5,915 nucleotides of DNA from JAZDMK01 sp043800975 (GTDB taxonomy: Bacteria; Bacteroidota; Bacteroidia; Bacteroidales; JAHJDW01): assembly GCA_043800975.1 (NCBI GenBank), contig JAZDMK010000027.1, positions 1 to 5,915 of the forward strand. The letters are read 5' to 3'. Positions 1 through 5,915 of this stretch are shown here, piece by piece. The position numbers were made by a program, and so were the translations under genes. Below the pieces are notes generated by a model, which saw only the letters and a program-made list of their open reading frames with translations, made no database searches and was not told the origin of the DNA. Position 1 is the stretch's first letter, and each line of letters begins with the position of its first letter.

Positions 1-501
1 CTTCCTACAGAATCGGAATGGGAATGGGCTGCCCGTGGTGGTCTTGATCTGAGTCCGTATCCCTGGGGCGGCCCTTATATCCGCAACAGTAACGGTTGCT
101 TCCTTGGAAACTTTAAACCGCTTCGTGGTAATTATATCGACGATGGTGGTTTCCATTCAATCGTTGTTGGTCACTTTGCTCCCAATGATTTTGGGCTGTA
201 TGATATGGGTGGAAACGTTGCAGAATGGACAAGTAACGCATTTGATGAATCAGCATATAATTTTGCTCATGACCTGAATATGGATTATTCTTACGAAGCA
301 AAAAAGGATGACCCTCCTGCTTTGAGAAGAAAAGTAATCCGTGGTGGATCATGGAAAGATGTTGGATACTTCCTGCAGGTTAGCACGCGCTCCTATGAAT
401 ATCAGGACACAGCAAAATGCTATGTAGGCTTCCGTTGCGTACAGACTTATCTTGGACGTTCTAAAGGCGATGGTCCCAGCGCATCCAATGTTTATAACTA
501 A
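1..501 (+). CDS. gldK: GldK/PorK, T9SS periplasmic ring lipoprotein (C-terminal part, 5' end outside window)
   Basis: This is the last 166 codons of GldK/PorK, which with GldN/PorN forms the periplasmic ring of the type IX secretion system under the outer membrane. The frame is open from base 1 and ends at TAA 499-501. It shows the end of a formylglycine-generating-enzyme (FGE/SUMF1-like) fold: PTESEWEWAARGG (window residues 2-14), PWGG, GLYDMGGNVAEW (ending at residue 76), RGGSW (114-118) and GFRC (143-146). The enzymatic FGE family has a catalytic cysteine pair between the last two motifs. Here that stretch reads KDVGYFLQVSTRSYEY and lacks the pair, so the protein should be structural, as expected for GldK. 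The lipoprotein signal and lipidated Cys lie upstream and cannot be checked. The order gldK-gldL-gldM-gldN fixes the identity against other FGE-like proteins. The ATG at 205 is internal to the domain and is not the start. Confidence 0.94.
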   Translation, partial: LPTESEWEWAARGGLDLSPYPWGGPYIRNSNGCFLGNFKPLRGNYIDDGGFHSIVVGHFAPNDFGLYDMGGNVAEWTSNAFDESAYNFAHDLNMDYSYEAKKDDPPALRRKVIRGGSWKDVGYFLQVSTRSYEYQDTAKCYVGFRCVQTYLGRSKGDGPSASNVYN

Positions 502-549
502 TGCTGATTTTTTCTTACCTGGAACATTTTCGTAACTCAACATGGATTT

Positions 550-565
550 TATTCGTGAACGAATA
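550..565. repeat. 16-bp inverted repeat in the gldK-gldL spacer
   Basis: TATTCGTGAACGAATA has two perfect 7-nt arms around a central GA; as RNA it would be a 6-bp hairpin with a TGAA loop. It lies 49 nt before the gldL start, in the longest spacer of the operon (113 nt, 502-614). It is not followed by a T-run, so it is not an intrinsic terminator. It could be a small operator, an RNA-processing hairpin, or chance. I see no convincing Bacteroidota promoter (TTG at -33 and TAnnTTTG at -7) around it. Confidence 0.3.
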
Positions 566-614
566 CACATTGTTTAATATTAACCGCAAATAATTAACCT
601 AAAAACTAAGAATT

Positions 615-1637
615 ATGGCTGCTTGGAATGAGACAAAAACGTACAAAACTTTTATGGCGAAACTATACGGCATTGGTGCTGCTGTCGTTATCGCGGGTGC
701 TTTGTTTAAAATTATGCACTGGCCCTATTCTGGTCCAATGCTTATTGCTGGTATGGGAACTGAAGTAGTAATCTTTTTCTTTTCTGCTTTTGAACCTATC
801 CACAGTGAACCCGATTGGTCGCTGGTTTATCCTGAACTTGCAGGGATGGATGATCACGATCACCGCTCCATGAAAGATAAAAAGAAATCACTTGCCAGTG
901 AATTAGATAAGATGCTCGAAGAAGCCAAAATTGGTCCTGAATTGATGCGAAGCCTTGGTGAAGGAATGCAGCATCTCAGTGAAAATGCGAATAAACTTTC
1001 CGGCATTTCAGATGCTGCTGCAGCTACAGATGGTTATGTTAGTAATCTGAGCAAGGCATCTTCGTCTGTTAGTGAACTTTCAAATACCTATGATAAGACT
1101 ACAGAAGCCCTGAGAAAAGATATGGGAACTACTGAAGTATTTAGCAGCAGTCTTCATAATGCTTCTGATCAGGCATCTGAGCTTGCTCAGTCTTATAGTA
1201 AGATGAGTGATATCATGAAGAGTGATGTGCAGGCAAACGAAGCATATCTTTCTTCTGTACAGATGGCAACTCAGTCGGCTCAGGAACTCGTTCAGAATTA
1301 TGTTAAATCTTCTGAATCACTGACCCGCTCTGCCGAAGCAATTGACTTCTCAATGGTTGACGGAAATGCATATGCTACTGAACTTCAGAAAATTTCAAAG
1401 AATCTGTCAGCACTGAATTCTGTTTATGAAATTCAGCTGAAAGAATCTAACGAACAGGTACAATCTACCGGAACGCTGAAGACAAGCATTGATGATTTCG
1501 TAGAAAACCTCAGAGCATCGATTGAAGATACTCGTAAATTTAATGATGGCGTAACCCAATTGAATCAAAATATTGCTGCACTCAACACCATTTATGGAAA
1601 TATGCTGACAGCAATGTCGATGGGAGCTAACCGCTAG
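615..1637 (+). CDS. gldL: GldL/PorL, T9SS inner-membrane motor subunit
   Basis: GldL (340 aa) is the inner-membrane stator-like subunit of the T9SS motor; it surrounds the GldM transmembrane helices and uses the proton-motive force. Two hydrophobic helices form a hairpin at about residues 17-34 and 41-59, with the family signature GAAVVIAGALFKIMHW and the SAFEP end. Aligned from memory with Flavobacterium johnsoniae GldL, the polar residues implicated in proton coupling are kept: Tyr18, Lys32, His35, Glu50 and Glu60 (Tyr13, Lys27, His30, Glu49 and Glu59 there). The loop between helices is about four residues shorter. Residues about 85-130 (KSLASELDKMLEEAKIGPEL and following) are the conserved cytoplasmic helix, followed by a long Ser/Ala/Gln/Glu-rich predicted coiled coil with internal repeats. 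The protein is longer than the F. johnsoniae form (about 215 aa as I recall) and nearer PorL. The start at 615 gives the expected short N-terminus; no Shine-Dalgarno is seen, only an A-rich leader. Confidence 0.97.
   Translation: MAAWNETKTYKTFMAKLYGIGAAVVIAGALFKIMHWPYSGPMLIAGMGTEVVIFFFSAFEPIHSEPDWSLVYPELAGMDDHDHRSMKDKKKSLASELDKMLEEAKIGPELMRSLGEGMQHLSENANKLSGISDAAAATDGYVSNLSKASSSVSELSNTYDKTTEALRKDMGTTEVFSSSLHNASDQASELAQSYSKMSDIMKSDVQANEAYLSSVQMATQSAQELVQNYVKSSESLTRSAEAIDFSMVDGNAYATELQKISKNLSALNSVYEIQLKESNEQVQSTGTLKTSIDDFVENLRASIEDTRKFNDGVTQLNQNIAALNTIYGNMLTAMSMGANR
1035..1595 (+). repeat. Coding repeats in GldL: Leu-x3-Tyr motifs in heptad-multiple spacing
   Basis: The cytoplasmic part of GldL contains degenerate tandem units. 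Residues 141-175, 176-210 and 211-252 align as units of 35, 35 and 42 aa, followed by a weaker one from 253. Each has a core like SELSNTY, SELAQSY, QELVQNY or SALNSVY, and a last copy, AALNTIY, sits near the C-terminus. The core Leu/Tyr pairs are 155/159, 190/194, 225/229, 267/271 and 323/327. Spacings are 35, 35, 42 and 56 residues, all multiples of seven, which suggests a continuous coiled-coil register with added or removed heptads. The repeats are much clearer in protein than in DNA, so they are old and not a recent tandem duplication. Confidence 0.7.
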
Positions 1638-1674
1638 TTTTTTATAACCTAATTAAAAAAAAAGTGGATAGCAT

Positions 1675-3288
1675 ATGGCATCAGGAAAATTAACCCCACG
1701 TCAAAAGATGATCAATATGATGTATTTGGTGCTGACAGCATTGTTGGCGCTCAATGTATCAAAAGACATCTTAAACGCGTTCATAATTGTGAACGATGGT
1801 ATCGTAATTACGAGTAAGCACCTTACCAGGAAAAACAGCGGTCTGATATTTGACTTCGAAAAAGCAATGATGGATGACCCGATTAAAGTCAAACCTTGGT
1901 TAGAGAAAGCAAAAGAAGCCAGAAAATTATCTGGCGACATGTGTCTTTATCTGAAAACTTTGGCTTCAGAATTAATTCAGGCAACCGATGGTGTTGAGAA
2001 AGTGGAAGCAGATACAATTGTAGATAATCTTTATTGGGTTACAGCAAGAGATAACTACGATATTCCAATGAGTATAATGTGTGGCTCTGAATCCGATGGT
2101 TCTAATGGGAAAGCCCGTGAATTAAAGAACAAACTTACCGAATATAAAACAAAAATGCTGGCTTTGGTTGGGTTTAAGCCCGATGATAAGAGAGCTCCTA
2201 ATTTGGGTTTAGATACCCGAGATCAGGATAATCCGATTGAAGGAAAACAACCCTGGGAAATGGCAACTTTTTTTCACACAGTTTTAGTAGCCGATGTTGT
2301 TATTCTGAATAAACTTATCGTTGAAGTTAAAAATGCAGAAGCTGATATTTTAACCCGATTGAAAGAAAAGATTACTGCTGAAGACTTTAAATTCGACTGT
2401 ATTTCGGCTAAAGTTATTCCCAAAAGCAACTATGTGCTGACAGGAGAAAAGTATGAAGCTGATATTTTTGTGGCTGCATATAATTCAACCCAGGCACCCA
2501 ATGTAATAATTAAAACCGGCGTTGATACCATTATTGGTGACGGGGCAGACGGACAGAAAATCGAAGGTTCCAAAGGGCTTTGTAAATATGAAGCTGCCGC
2601 TGGTGGTGAAGGGTTACAAAAATATGCTGGTATTATCAACATTAAAAAACCTGACGGATCAATTCAGGGCTATCATTTTAAAAATGAGTATGTTGTTGCA
2701 CGTCCAGCAGCTACCGTATCAGCTGATGCTATGAACGTTTTGTACGTTGGTCTTGACAATCCAATCTCAATATCTGTTCCGGGTGTTCCAACTGAAAAGG
2801 TTAGGGCAAACATGACAGGTGGTGGAACATTGCGTGCTGCCGGAAAAGGGAAATTTATTGCTACAGTAAGCAACCCGGGATCTAAAGTAAAAATTAATGT
2901 ATCTGCAGATTTGGGTGGAACATCTAAAAACATGGGATCGATGGAATACCGTATTAAAAAGGTTCCGGATCATGTTGCAATTATTGCCGGTGTAAAAAGC
3001 GGATCTGTTAATAAAAATCAGGTTGTAGCTGCACCTTATATTACTGCTCAACTTGAAAATTTTGTTTTCGAAGGAGTAAAATATACTGTAACTGGATTTT
3101 TATTTTCTACTATGGAGGGCACAATGCTAAAGGAATATCCTTGCTCGGGTAATAAATTATCTGCCGGAGCCATTTCTGCTGTTCAGAAAGCTCGTAGCGG
3201 ACAAAAATTATTTTTTGAAAACATCAAAGCGAAAGGTCCTGATGGCACAAGCCGCTCATTGCCTTCCGTTATTCTACGTATTCAATAA
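1675..3288 (+). CDS. gldM: GldM/PorM, T9SS motor shaft spanning the periplasm
   Basis: GldM (537 aa) is the dimeric shaft of the T9SS motor. One transmembrane helix sits inside the GldL ring and four periplasmic domains reach the GldK-GldN ring. The N-terminus GKLTPRQKMINMMYLV (residues 4-19) is the family hallmark, with the helix at about residues 12-29. Arg9, just before it, corresponds to the conserved arginine proposed to pair with the GldL glutamate. By analogy with known GldM/PorM structures, D1 is about 35-225 (mostly helical), D2 about 226-345, D3 about 346-428 (starting near RPAATVSADAMNVLYVG) and D4 from about 430 (after YRIKKVPD) to the end; these boundaries are estimates. The length is slightly above the roughly 515 aa of characterised members. 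The start follows gldL by 37 nt, with a nine-A run at 1655-1663 and no Shine-Dalgarno, typical for the phylum. Five cysteines (90, 136, 242, 303, 490) are scattered with no obvious motif. Confidence 0.97.
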   Translation: MASGKLTPRQKMINMMYLVLTALLALNVSKDILNAFIIVNDGIVITSKHLTRKNSGLIFDFEKAMMDDPIKVKPWLEKAKEARKLSGDMCLYLKTLASELIQATDGVEKVEADTIVDNLYWVTARDNYDIPMSIMCGSESDGSNGKARELKNKLTEYKTKMLALVGFKPDDKRAPNLGLDTRDQDNPIEGKQPWEMATFFHTVLVADVVILNKLIVEVKNAEADILTRLKEKITAEDFKFDCISAKVIPKSNYVLTGEKYEADIFVAAYNSTQAPNVIIKTGVDTIIGDGADGQKIEGSKGLCKYEAAAGGEGLQKYAGIINIKKPDGSIQGYHFKNEYVVARPAATVSADAMNVLYVGLDNPISISVPGVPTEKVRANMTGGGTLRAAGKGKFIATVSNPGSKVKINVSADLGGTSKNMGSMEYRIKKVPDHVAIIAGVKSGSVNKNQVVAAPYITAQLENFVFEGVKYTVTGFLFSTMEGTMLKEYPCSGNKLSAGAISAVQKARSGQKLFFENIKAKGPDGTSRSLPSVILRIQ

Positions 3289-3296
3289 CACCAAAC

Positions 3297-3305
3297 AGAA
3301 AGGGG
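3297..3305 (+). promoter_or_regulatory. Shine-Dalgarno-like site of gldN
   Basis: AGAAAGGGG ends five nt before the ATG at 3311. It is the only clear purine-rich, G-containing ribosome site among the four visible starts, and it supports 3311 over the upstream in-frame ATG at 3215. Confidence 0.6.
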
Positions 3306-3310
3306 TTACT

Positions 3311-4258
3311 ATGAAAAAATTATTGTTAACAACCGTTGCATTTGCAGGACTTGCACTTACTGTGCTTGCACAGAATGTAAATGTAAATGCAAACGTTACA
3401 ATCAATACAGGCTCTGGTTCTGGTTCAGGCAATCCGTCTGTAAACAGAACACCGCCTGATTCGGGTGGTGTATCGGATGCTCCGAACGACAGAGTATGGA
3501 AAAAAGATCATATTAAACAAAGAAATGAGATTCCATATGCGTATCTGCGTGAAGCAGATGTATTCTGGGCTAAAAGGATGTGGCGCACTCTAGACTTACG
3601 CGAAAAAATTAATCATCCTTTCTATTATCCGGATATCCCTATGGCTGAAAAGAAAAGTATAGCCCAACTTTTATGGAATGCTGTGACTGTTGAAGGTGCT
3701 CTTACAGCTTATTCAGATGAAGAGTTTACTAAAAAGTTAACAGTTGCAGAAGTATTAGCTGCAAATTCATTTGTTGATACAGTTACCATTCCGTCTCCTA
3801 ATGACCCGGATCGTGATACAACTATGATTATTGCAAGGGAGTTCAAAACAGCTGATGTTAAAAAACTTTTAATTAAAGAAGACTGGTTTTTTGACAAGCA
3901 ACGTTCGGTACAAGATGTAAGGATTTTAGGTATCTGTATGATTATTGACAAGTATACTGAGGATCCTGCAACTGGTGAGAAAGTTTATAAAGGCCCAGTT
4001 GGACTTTTTTGGATTAATTTTCCAGAGGCCCGCCCAATTTTTGCTAAAACAGATGTGTTTAACCGCTTTAATGATGCGGAACGCAGAAGTTACGATGATA
4101 TTTTTTGGAAGCGATTGTTTGGAAGTTATATTGTCCAAGAATCTAATGTTTACAATAGGCCAATAAGTGATTACCAGAAAGGATTCGATGCTTTGCTGGA
4201 AGCCGATAAAATTAAAATGGATATCTTTAAGATCGAACACGATCTTTGGGAGTACTAG
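3311..4258 (+). CDS. gldN: GldN/PorN, T9SS periplasmic ring protein
   Basis: GldN/PorN (315 aa) is a periplasmic protein that pairs with the lipoprotein GldK to make the T9SS ring and binds the distal end of GldM. Residues 1-20 are a Sec signal peptide (MKKLLL, a hydrophobic core, then VLA before Gln21). No lipobox Cys is present, so it should be soluble and cleaved by signal peptidase I. The mature N-terminus is an Asn/Val alternating stretch (22-31) and a Gly-Ser linker (34-41). The conserved family core follows: DVFWAKRMWRTLDLREKINH (83-102), EDWFFDKQRSVQDVRILGI (190-208), GLFWINFPEARPIF (231-244) and FWKRLFGSYIVQESNVYNR (265-283). An in-frame ATG at 3215 would add 32 residues overlapping gldM and bury the signal peptide, so 3311 is chosen. 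It is 22 nt after gldM and is the last gene before the terminator. Confidence 0.96.
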   Translation: MKKLLLTTVAFAGLALTVLAQNVNVNANVTINTGSGSGSGNPSVNRTPPDSGGVSDAPNDRVWKKDHIKQRNEIPYAYLREADVFWAKRMWRTLDLREKINHPFYYPDIPMAEKKSIAQLLWNAVTVEGALTAYSDEEFTKKLTVAEVLAANSFVDTVTIPSPNDPDRDTTMIIAREFKTADVKKLLIKEDWFFDKQRSVQDVRILGICMIIDKYTEDPATGEKVYKGPVGLFWINFPEARPIFAKTDVFNRFNDAERRSYDDIFWKRLFGSYIVQESNVYNRPISDYQKGFDALLEADKIKMDIFKIEHDLWEY

Positions 4259-4271
4259 AAAATCTACCCTT

Positions 4272-4306
4272 AAAACTCCCGTTTGAAAAAACGGGAGTTT
4301 TTTTTT
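4272..4306 (+). terminator. Intrinsic terminator of the gldKLMN operon
   Basis: A perfect 13-bp stem (4272-4284 with 4289-4301) has a CTCCCG/CGGGAG core, a GAAA tetraloop of the GNRA class at 4285-4288, and a run of nine T at 4298-4306 that overlaps the end of the stem. It begins 13 nt after the gldN stop codon. The last T is only three bases before the recG ATG, so it also lies in the recG leader. The A-run on the left arm is only four bases, so the reverse direction would terminate poorly. Confidence 0.93.
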
Positions 4307-4309
4307 ACA

Positions 4310-5915
4310 ATGAGTGCAGGAAATCCAGATACACAAATTGAATTCTTAAAAGGCGTTGGTCCCCAGCGTGCAGAGGCATTGCGCGCTGAACTGGGAATTT
4401 TTGTTTTTAATGATCTGCTGCACTGCTTTCCATTTCGCCATGTGGATCGCACCAAATTTTATAAAATAAGCGAGATCAGGGAAGAGTTTCCATTTATTCA
4501 GGTCAAAGGAAAATTGAGTGGCGTTCAGATTATTGGCGCCGGCAGGCACCAACGGCTGGTGGCTGAACTGACAGATGAAACAGGTGTTCTGGAGCTGGTC
4601 TGGTTTCAGGGAATAAAATGGGTGAAACCAACGTTGCAGGCAGATACAGAATACATCGTTTTTGGGAGACCTGCATTATTCAATCGCAAATTCAATATTG
4701 CGCACCCTGAAATCGAAAAAGCAGTTGATGCTGCCGAGCAGAAGTCAACCGGGTTGCAGCCGATATACAGCAGCACCGAAAAATTAAAAGCAAAGGGACT
4801 TGAAAGCAAAGGAATCGCAAAGCTGGTTCGTACATTGCTCACACAATATCAGCCCGAAATTGAGGAAACCCTTCCACAGTCGTTGATTGGGAAGATAAAA
4901 ATGGTTGGCCGGAAAGAAGCCATTCATCATATTCATTTTCCGCCGGATGCAAATACACTTGCCAAAGCCACGTTCCGCCTGAAGTTCGAAGAATTGTTTT
5001 TTAACCAGCTTCGGTACTTGTTATTAAAAACCGACCGGGAACAAAAGGTGAAAGGCCATGTTTTTTCAAAGGTTGGCGATTATTTTAATTCTTTCTACAA
5101 CAATAAACTTCCTTTTCAACTGACCAATGCGCAGAAGCGGGTCATAAGGGAAATAAGGCTGGATCTGGGTTCCGGAAGGCAGATGAACCGCTTGCTTCAA
5201 GGTGATGTGGGCAGCGGGAAGACCCTGGTTGCATTAATGTGTATGCTGATAGCATTGGATAACGGTTGTCAGTCGTGTATCATGGCGCCGACAGAAATTT
5301 TGGCTTCGCAGCATTATGAAACGATAACCCAAATGCTGGATGGAACCGGCGTGCGCGTGGGATTGCTTACAGGTTCTACAAAAACACAGGAAAGAAAAGT
5401 AATCAGTGAAATGCTCAACTGTGGTGAAATGCATATCATCATTGGTACTCATGCATTGATTGAAGATAAAGTACAGTTTAACAATCTTGGTTTTTGTGTC
5501 ATCGATGAGCAGCATAAGTTTGGTGTGGCGCAACGCGCAAAGCTCTGGAAGAAAAATGATATCCCGCCGCATGTGCTTGTCATGACTGCGACGCCTATTC
5601 CGCGTACGCTGGCAATGACCGTGTACGGAGATCTTGACCGATCGACGATTGATGAGTTGCCACCCGGAAGAAGACCTATAAAAACAATTCATGTATATGA
5701 AGGAGACCGGCTGAAGATTTTTAATTTCATGCATGAGCAAATCAAGCAGGGACGGCAGGTGTATGTTGTATATCCATTAATTGAAGAATCAGAAAAACTA
5801 GATTTGAAACATCTGATGTTAGGCTACGACGAGATTCTGAAAAACTTTCCTCAAAAAGAATACGGCATCAGCGTCGTGCATGGCAAGATGAAAGCGGATG
5901 TCAAGGATTTTGAAA
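4310..5915 (+). CDS. recG: ATP-dependent DNA helicase RecG (3' end outside window)
   Basis: RecG is a superfamily 2 translocase that remodels branched DNA such as stalled forks, Holliday junctions, D-loops and R-loops. The 535 codons seen have no stop; about 160 residues of a usual length near 700 are missing. The N-terminus has the helix-hairpin-helix-like FLKGVGPQRAEAL (12-24), then FPFRHVDR (40-47). The OB-fold wedge domain covers about 60-140. Helicase motifs follow: QLTNAQKRV (270-278), Walker A GDVGSGKT (298-305), motif Ia APTEILASQH (326-335), Walker B DEQH (399-402), motif III TATPIPRTLAMT (426-437), and the start of helicase lobe 2 with QVYVVYPLIEESEKLDLK (483-500) and VVHGKMK (522-528). 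Position 403 is Lys where DEQHRFGV is usual. The ATG at 4310 gives the family N-terminus; the next in-frame ATG is near codon 198. There is no Shine-Dalgarno, and a terminator hairpin immediately precedes the start. It looks slightly more GC-rich than the gld genes. Confidence 0.97.
   Translation, partial: MSAGNPDTQIEFLKGVGPQRAEALRAELGIFVFNDLLHCFPFRHVDRTKFYKISEIREEFPFIQVKGKLSGVQIIGAGRHQRLVAELTDETGVLELVWFQGIKWVKPTLQADTEYIVFGRPALFNRKFNIAHPEIEKAVDAAEQKSTGLQPIYSSTEKLKAKGLESKGIAKLVRTLLTQYQPEIEETLPQSLIGKIKMVGRKEAIHHIHFPPDANTLAKATFRLKFEELFFNQLRYLLLKTDREQKVKGHVFSKVGDYFNSFYNNKLPFQLTNAQKRVIREIRLDLGSGRQMNRLLQGDVGSGKTLVALMCMLIALDNGCQSCIMAPTEILASQHYETITQMLDGTGVRVGLLTGSTKTQERKVISEMLNCGEMHIIIGTHALIEDKVQFNNLGFCVIDEQHKFGVAQRAKLWKKNDIPPHVLVMTATPIPRTLAMTVYGDLDRSTIDELPPGRRPIKTIHVYEGDRLKIFNFMHEQIKQGRQVYVVYPLIEESEKLDLKHLMLGYDEILKNFPQKEYGISVVHGKMKADVKDFE

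Noticed and set aside
1..501. Sulfatase-modifying enzyme annotation for the first gene
   Set aside because: The fold fits, but the catalytic cysteines are missing and the neighbours are gldLMN, so it is GldK.
570..598. Possible Bacteroidota promoter (TTG at 570, TAATTAAC at 591) before gldL
   Set aside because: The -7 element matches only about half of TAnnTTTG, which is expected by chance in AT-rich DNA.
1638..1663. T-run and A-run after gldL as a possible terminator
   Set aside because: Six T and nine A could pair only as a weak all-AT stem, and the T-run is on the wrong side. It is better read as the A-rich leader of gldM.
3215..3310. Upstream in-frame ATG extending GldN by 32 residues
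   Set aside because: It would overlap the end of gldM by 74 nt and bury a clear signal peptide. The ATG at 3311 has a Shine-Dalgarno-like site.
4241..4248. GATCTTTG near the gldN stop as a -7 element for recG
   Set aside because: It has one mismatch to TAnnTTTG, no TTG at the right distance upstream, and any transcript would still cross the terminator.
3926..4336. 136-codon open frame on the - strand
   Set aside because: It is antisense to the conserved end of gldN, crosses the terminator and enters recG. No family resemblance.
5234..5740. 168-codon open frame on the - strand
   Set aside because: It lies wholly inside recG, which has helicase motifs across the same stretch. The translation is rich in His, Arg and Cys with no recognisable domain, as expected of an antisense shadow.
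1..5915. A previously undescribed system, CRISPR array, mobile element or RNA gene
   Set aside because: All coding space is explained by gldK, gldL, gldM, gldN and recG with short gaps. No direct repeats of array type, terminal inverted repeats, transposase or tRNA-like fold were seen by eye.

Overview
The window is the core operon of the Bacteroidota type IX secretion system (T9SS) and gliding machinery, followed by a DNA-repair helicase gene, all on the + strand. In order it holds the 3' part of gldK/porK, complete gldL/porL, gldM/porM and gldN/porN, an intrinsic terminator, and the first 535 codons of recG, which runs off the right edge. The gldKLMN order occurs only in Bacteroidota. The AT-rich composition, the A-rich leaders and the scarcity of Shine-Dalgarno sites also fit that phylum. 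Genus and family cannot be told from this sequence.

Layout: gldK (1-501, 5' end missing), a 113-nt spacer with a short palindrome, gldL (615-1637), a 37-nt A-rich spacer, gldM (1675-3288), a 22-nt spacer carrying the only clear Shine-Dalgarno-like site, gldN (3311-4258), a strong GNRA-loop hairpin plus T-run (4272-4306), then recG from 4310. No stretch over 120 nt lacks a gene. I see no tRNA, rRNA, CRISPR array, insertion sequence or other mobile element.

How they work together (family knowledge): GldL and GldM form the inner-membrane rotary motor driven by the proton-motive force. GldM spans the periplasm and contacts the periplasmic ring made of the lipoprotein GldK and its partner GldN, coupling energy to secretion of proteins with C-terminal T9SS signals through the outer membrane, and in some species to gliding. 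The residues thought to matter in the motor are all present here: Lys32, His35, Glu50 and Glu60 in GldL and Arg9 in GldM. RecG is a branched-DNA helicase with no known functional link to T9SS; its adjacency is probably incidental.

I found no undescribed system. The points most worth a second look are a series of Leu-x3-Tyr motifs in the GldL cytoplasmic region spaced by exact multiples of seven residues, and the gldN terminator hairpin lying immediately upstream of the recG start codon.
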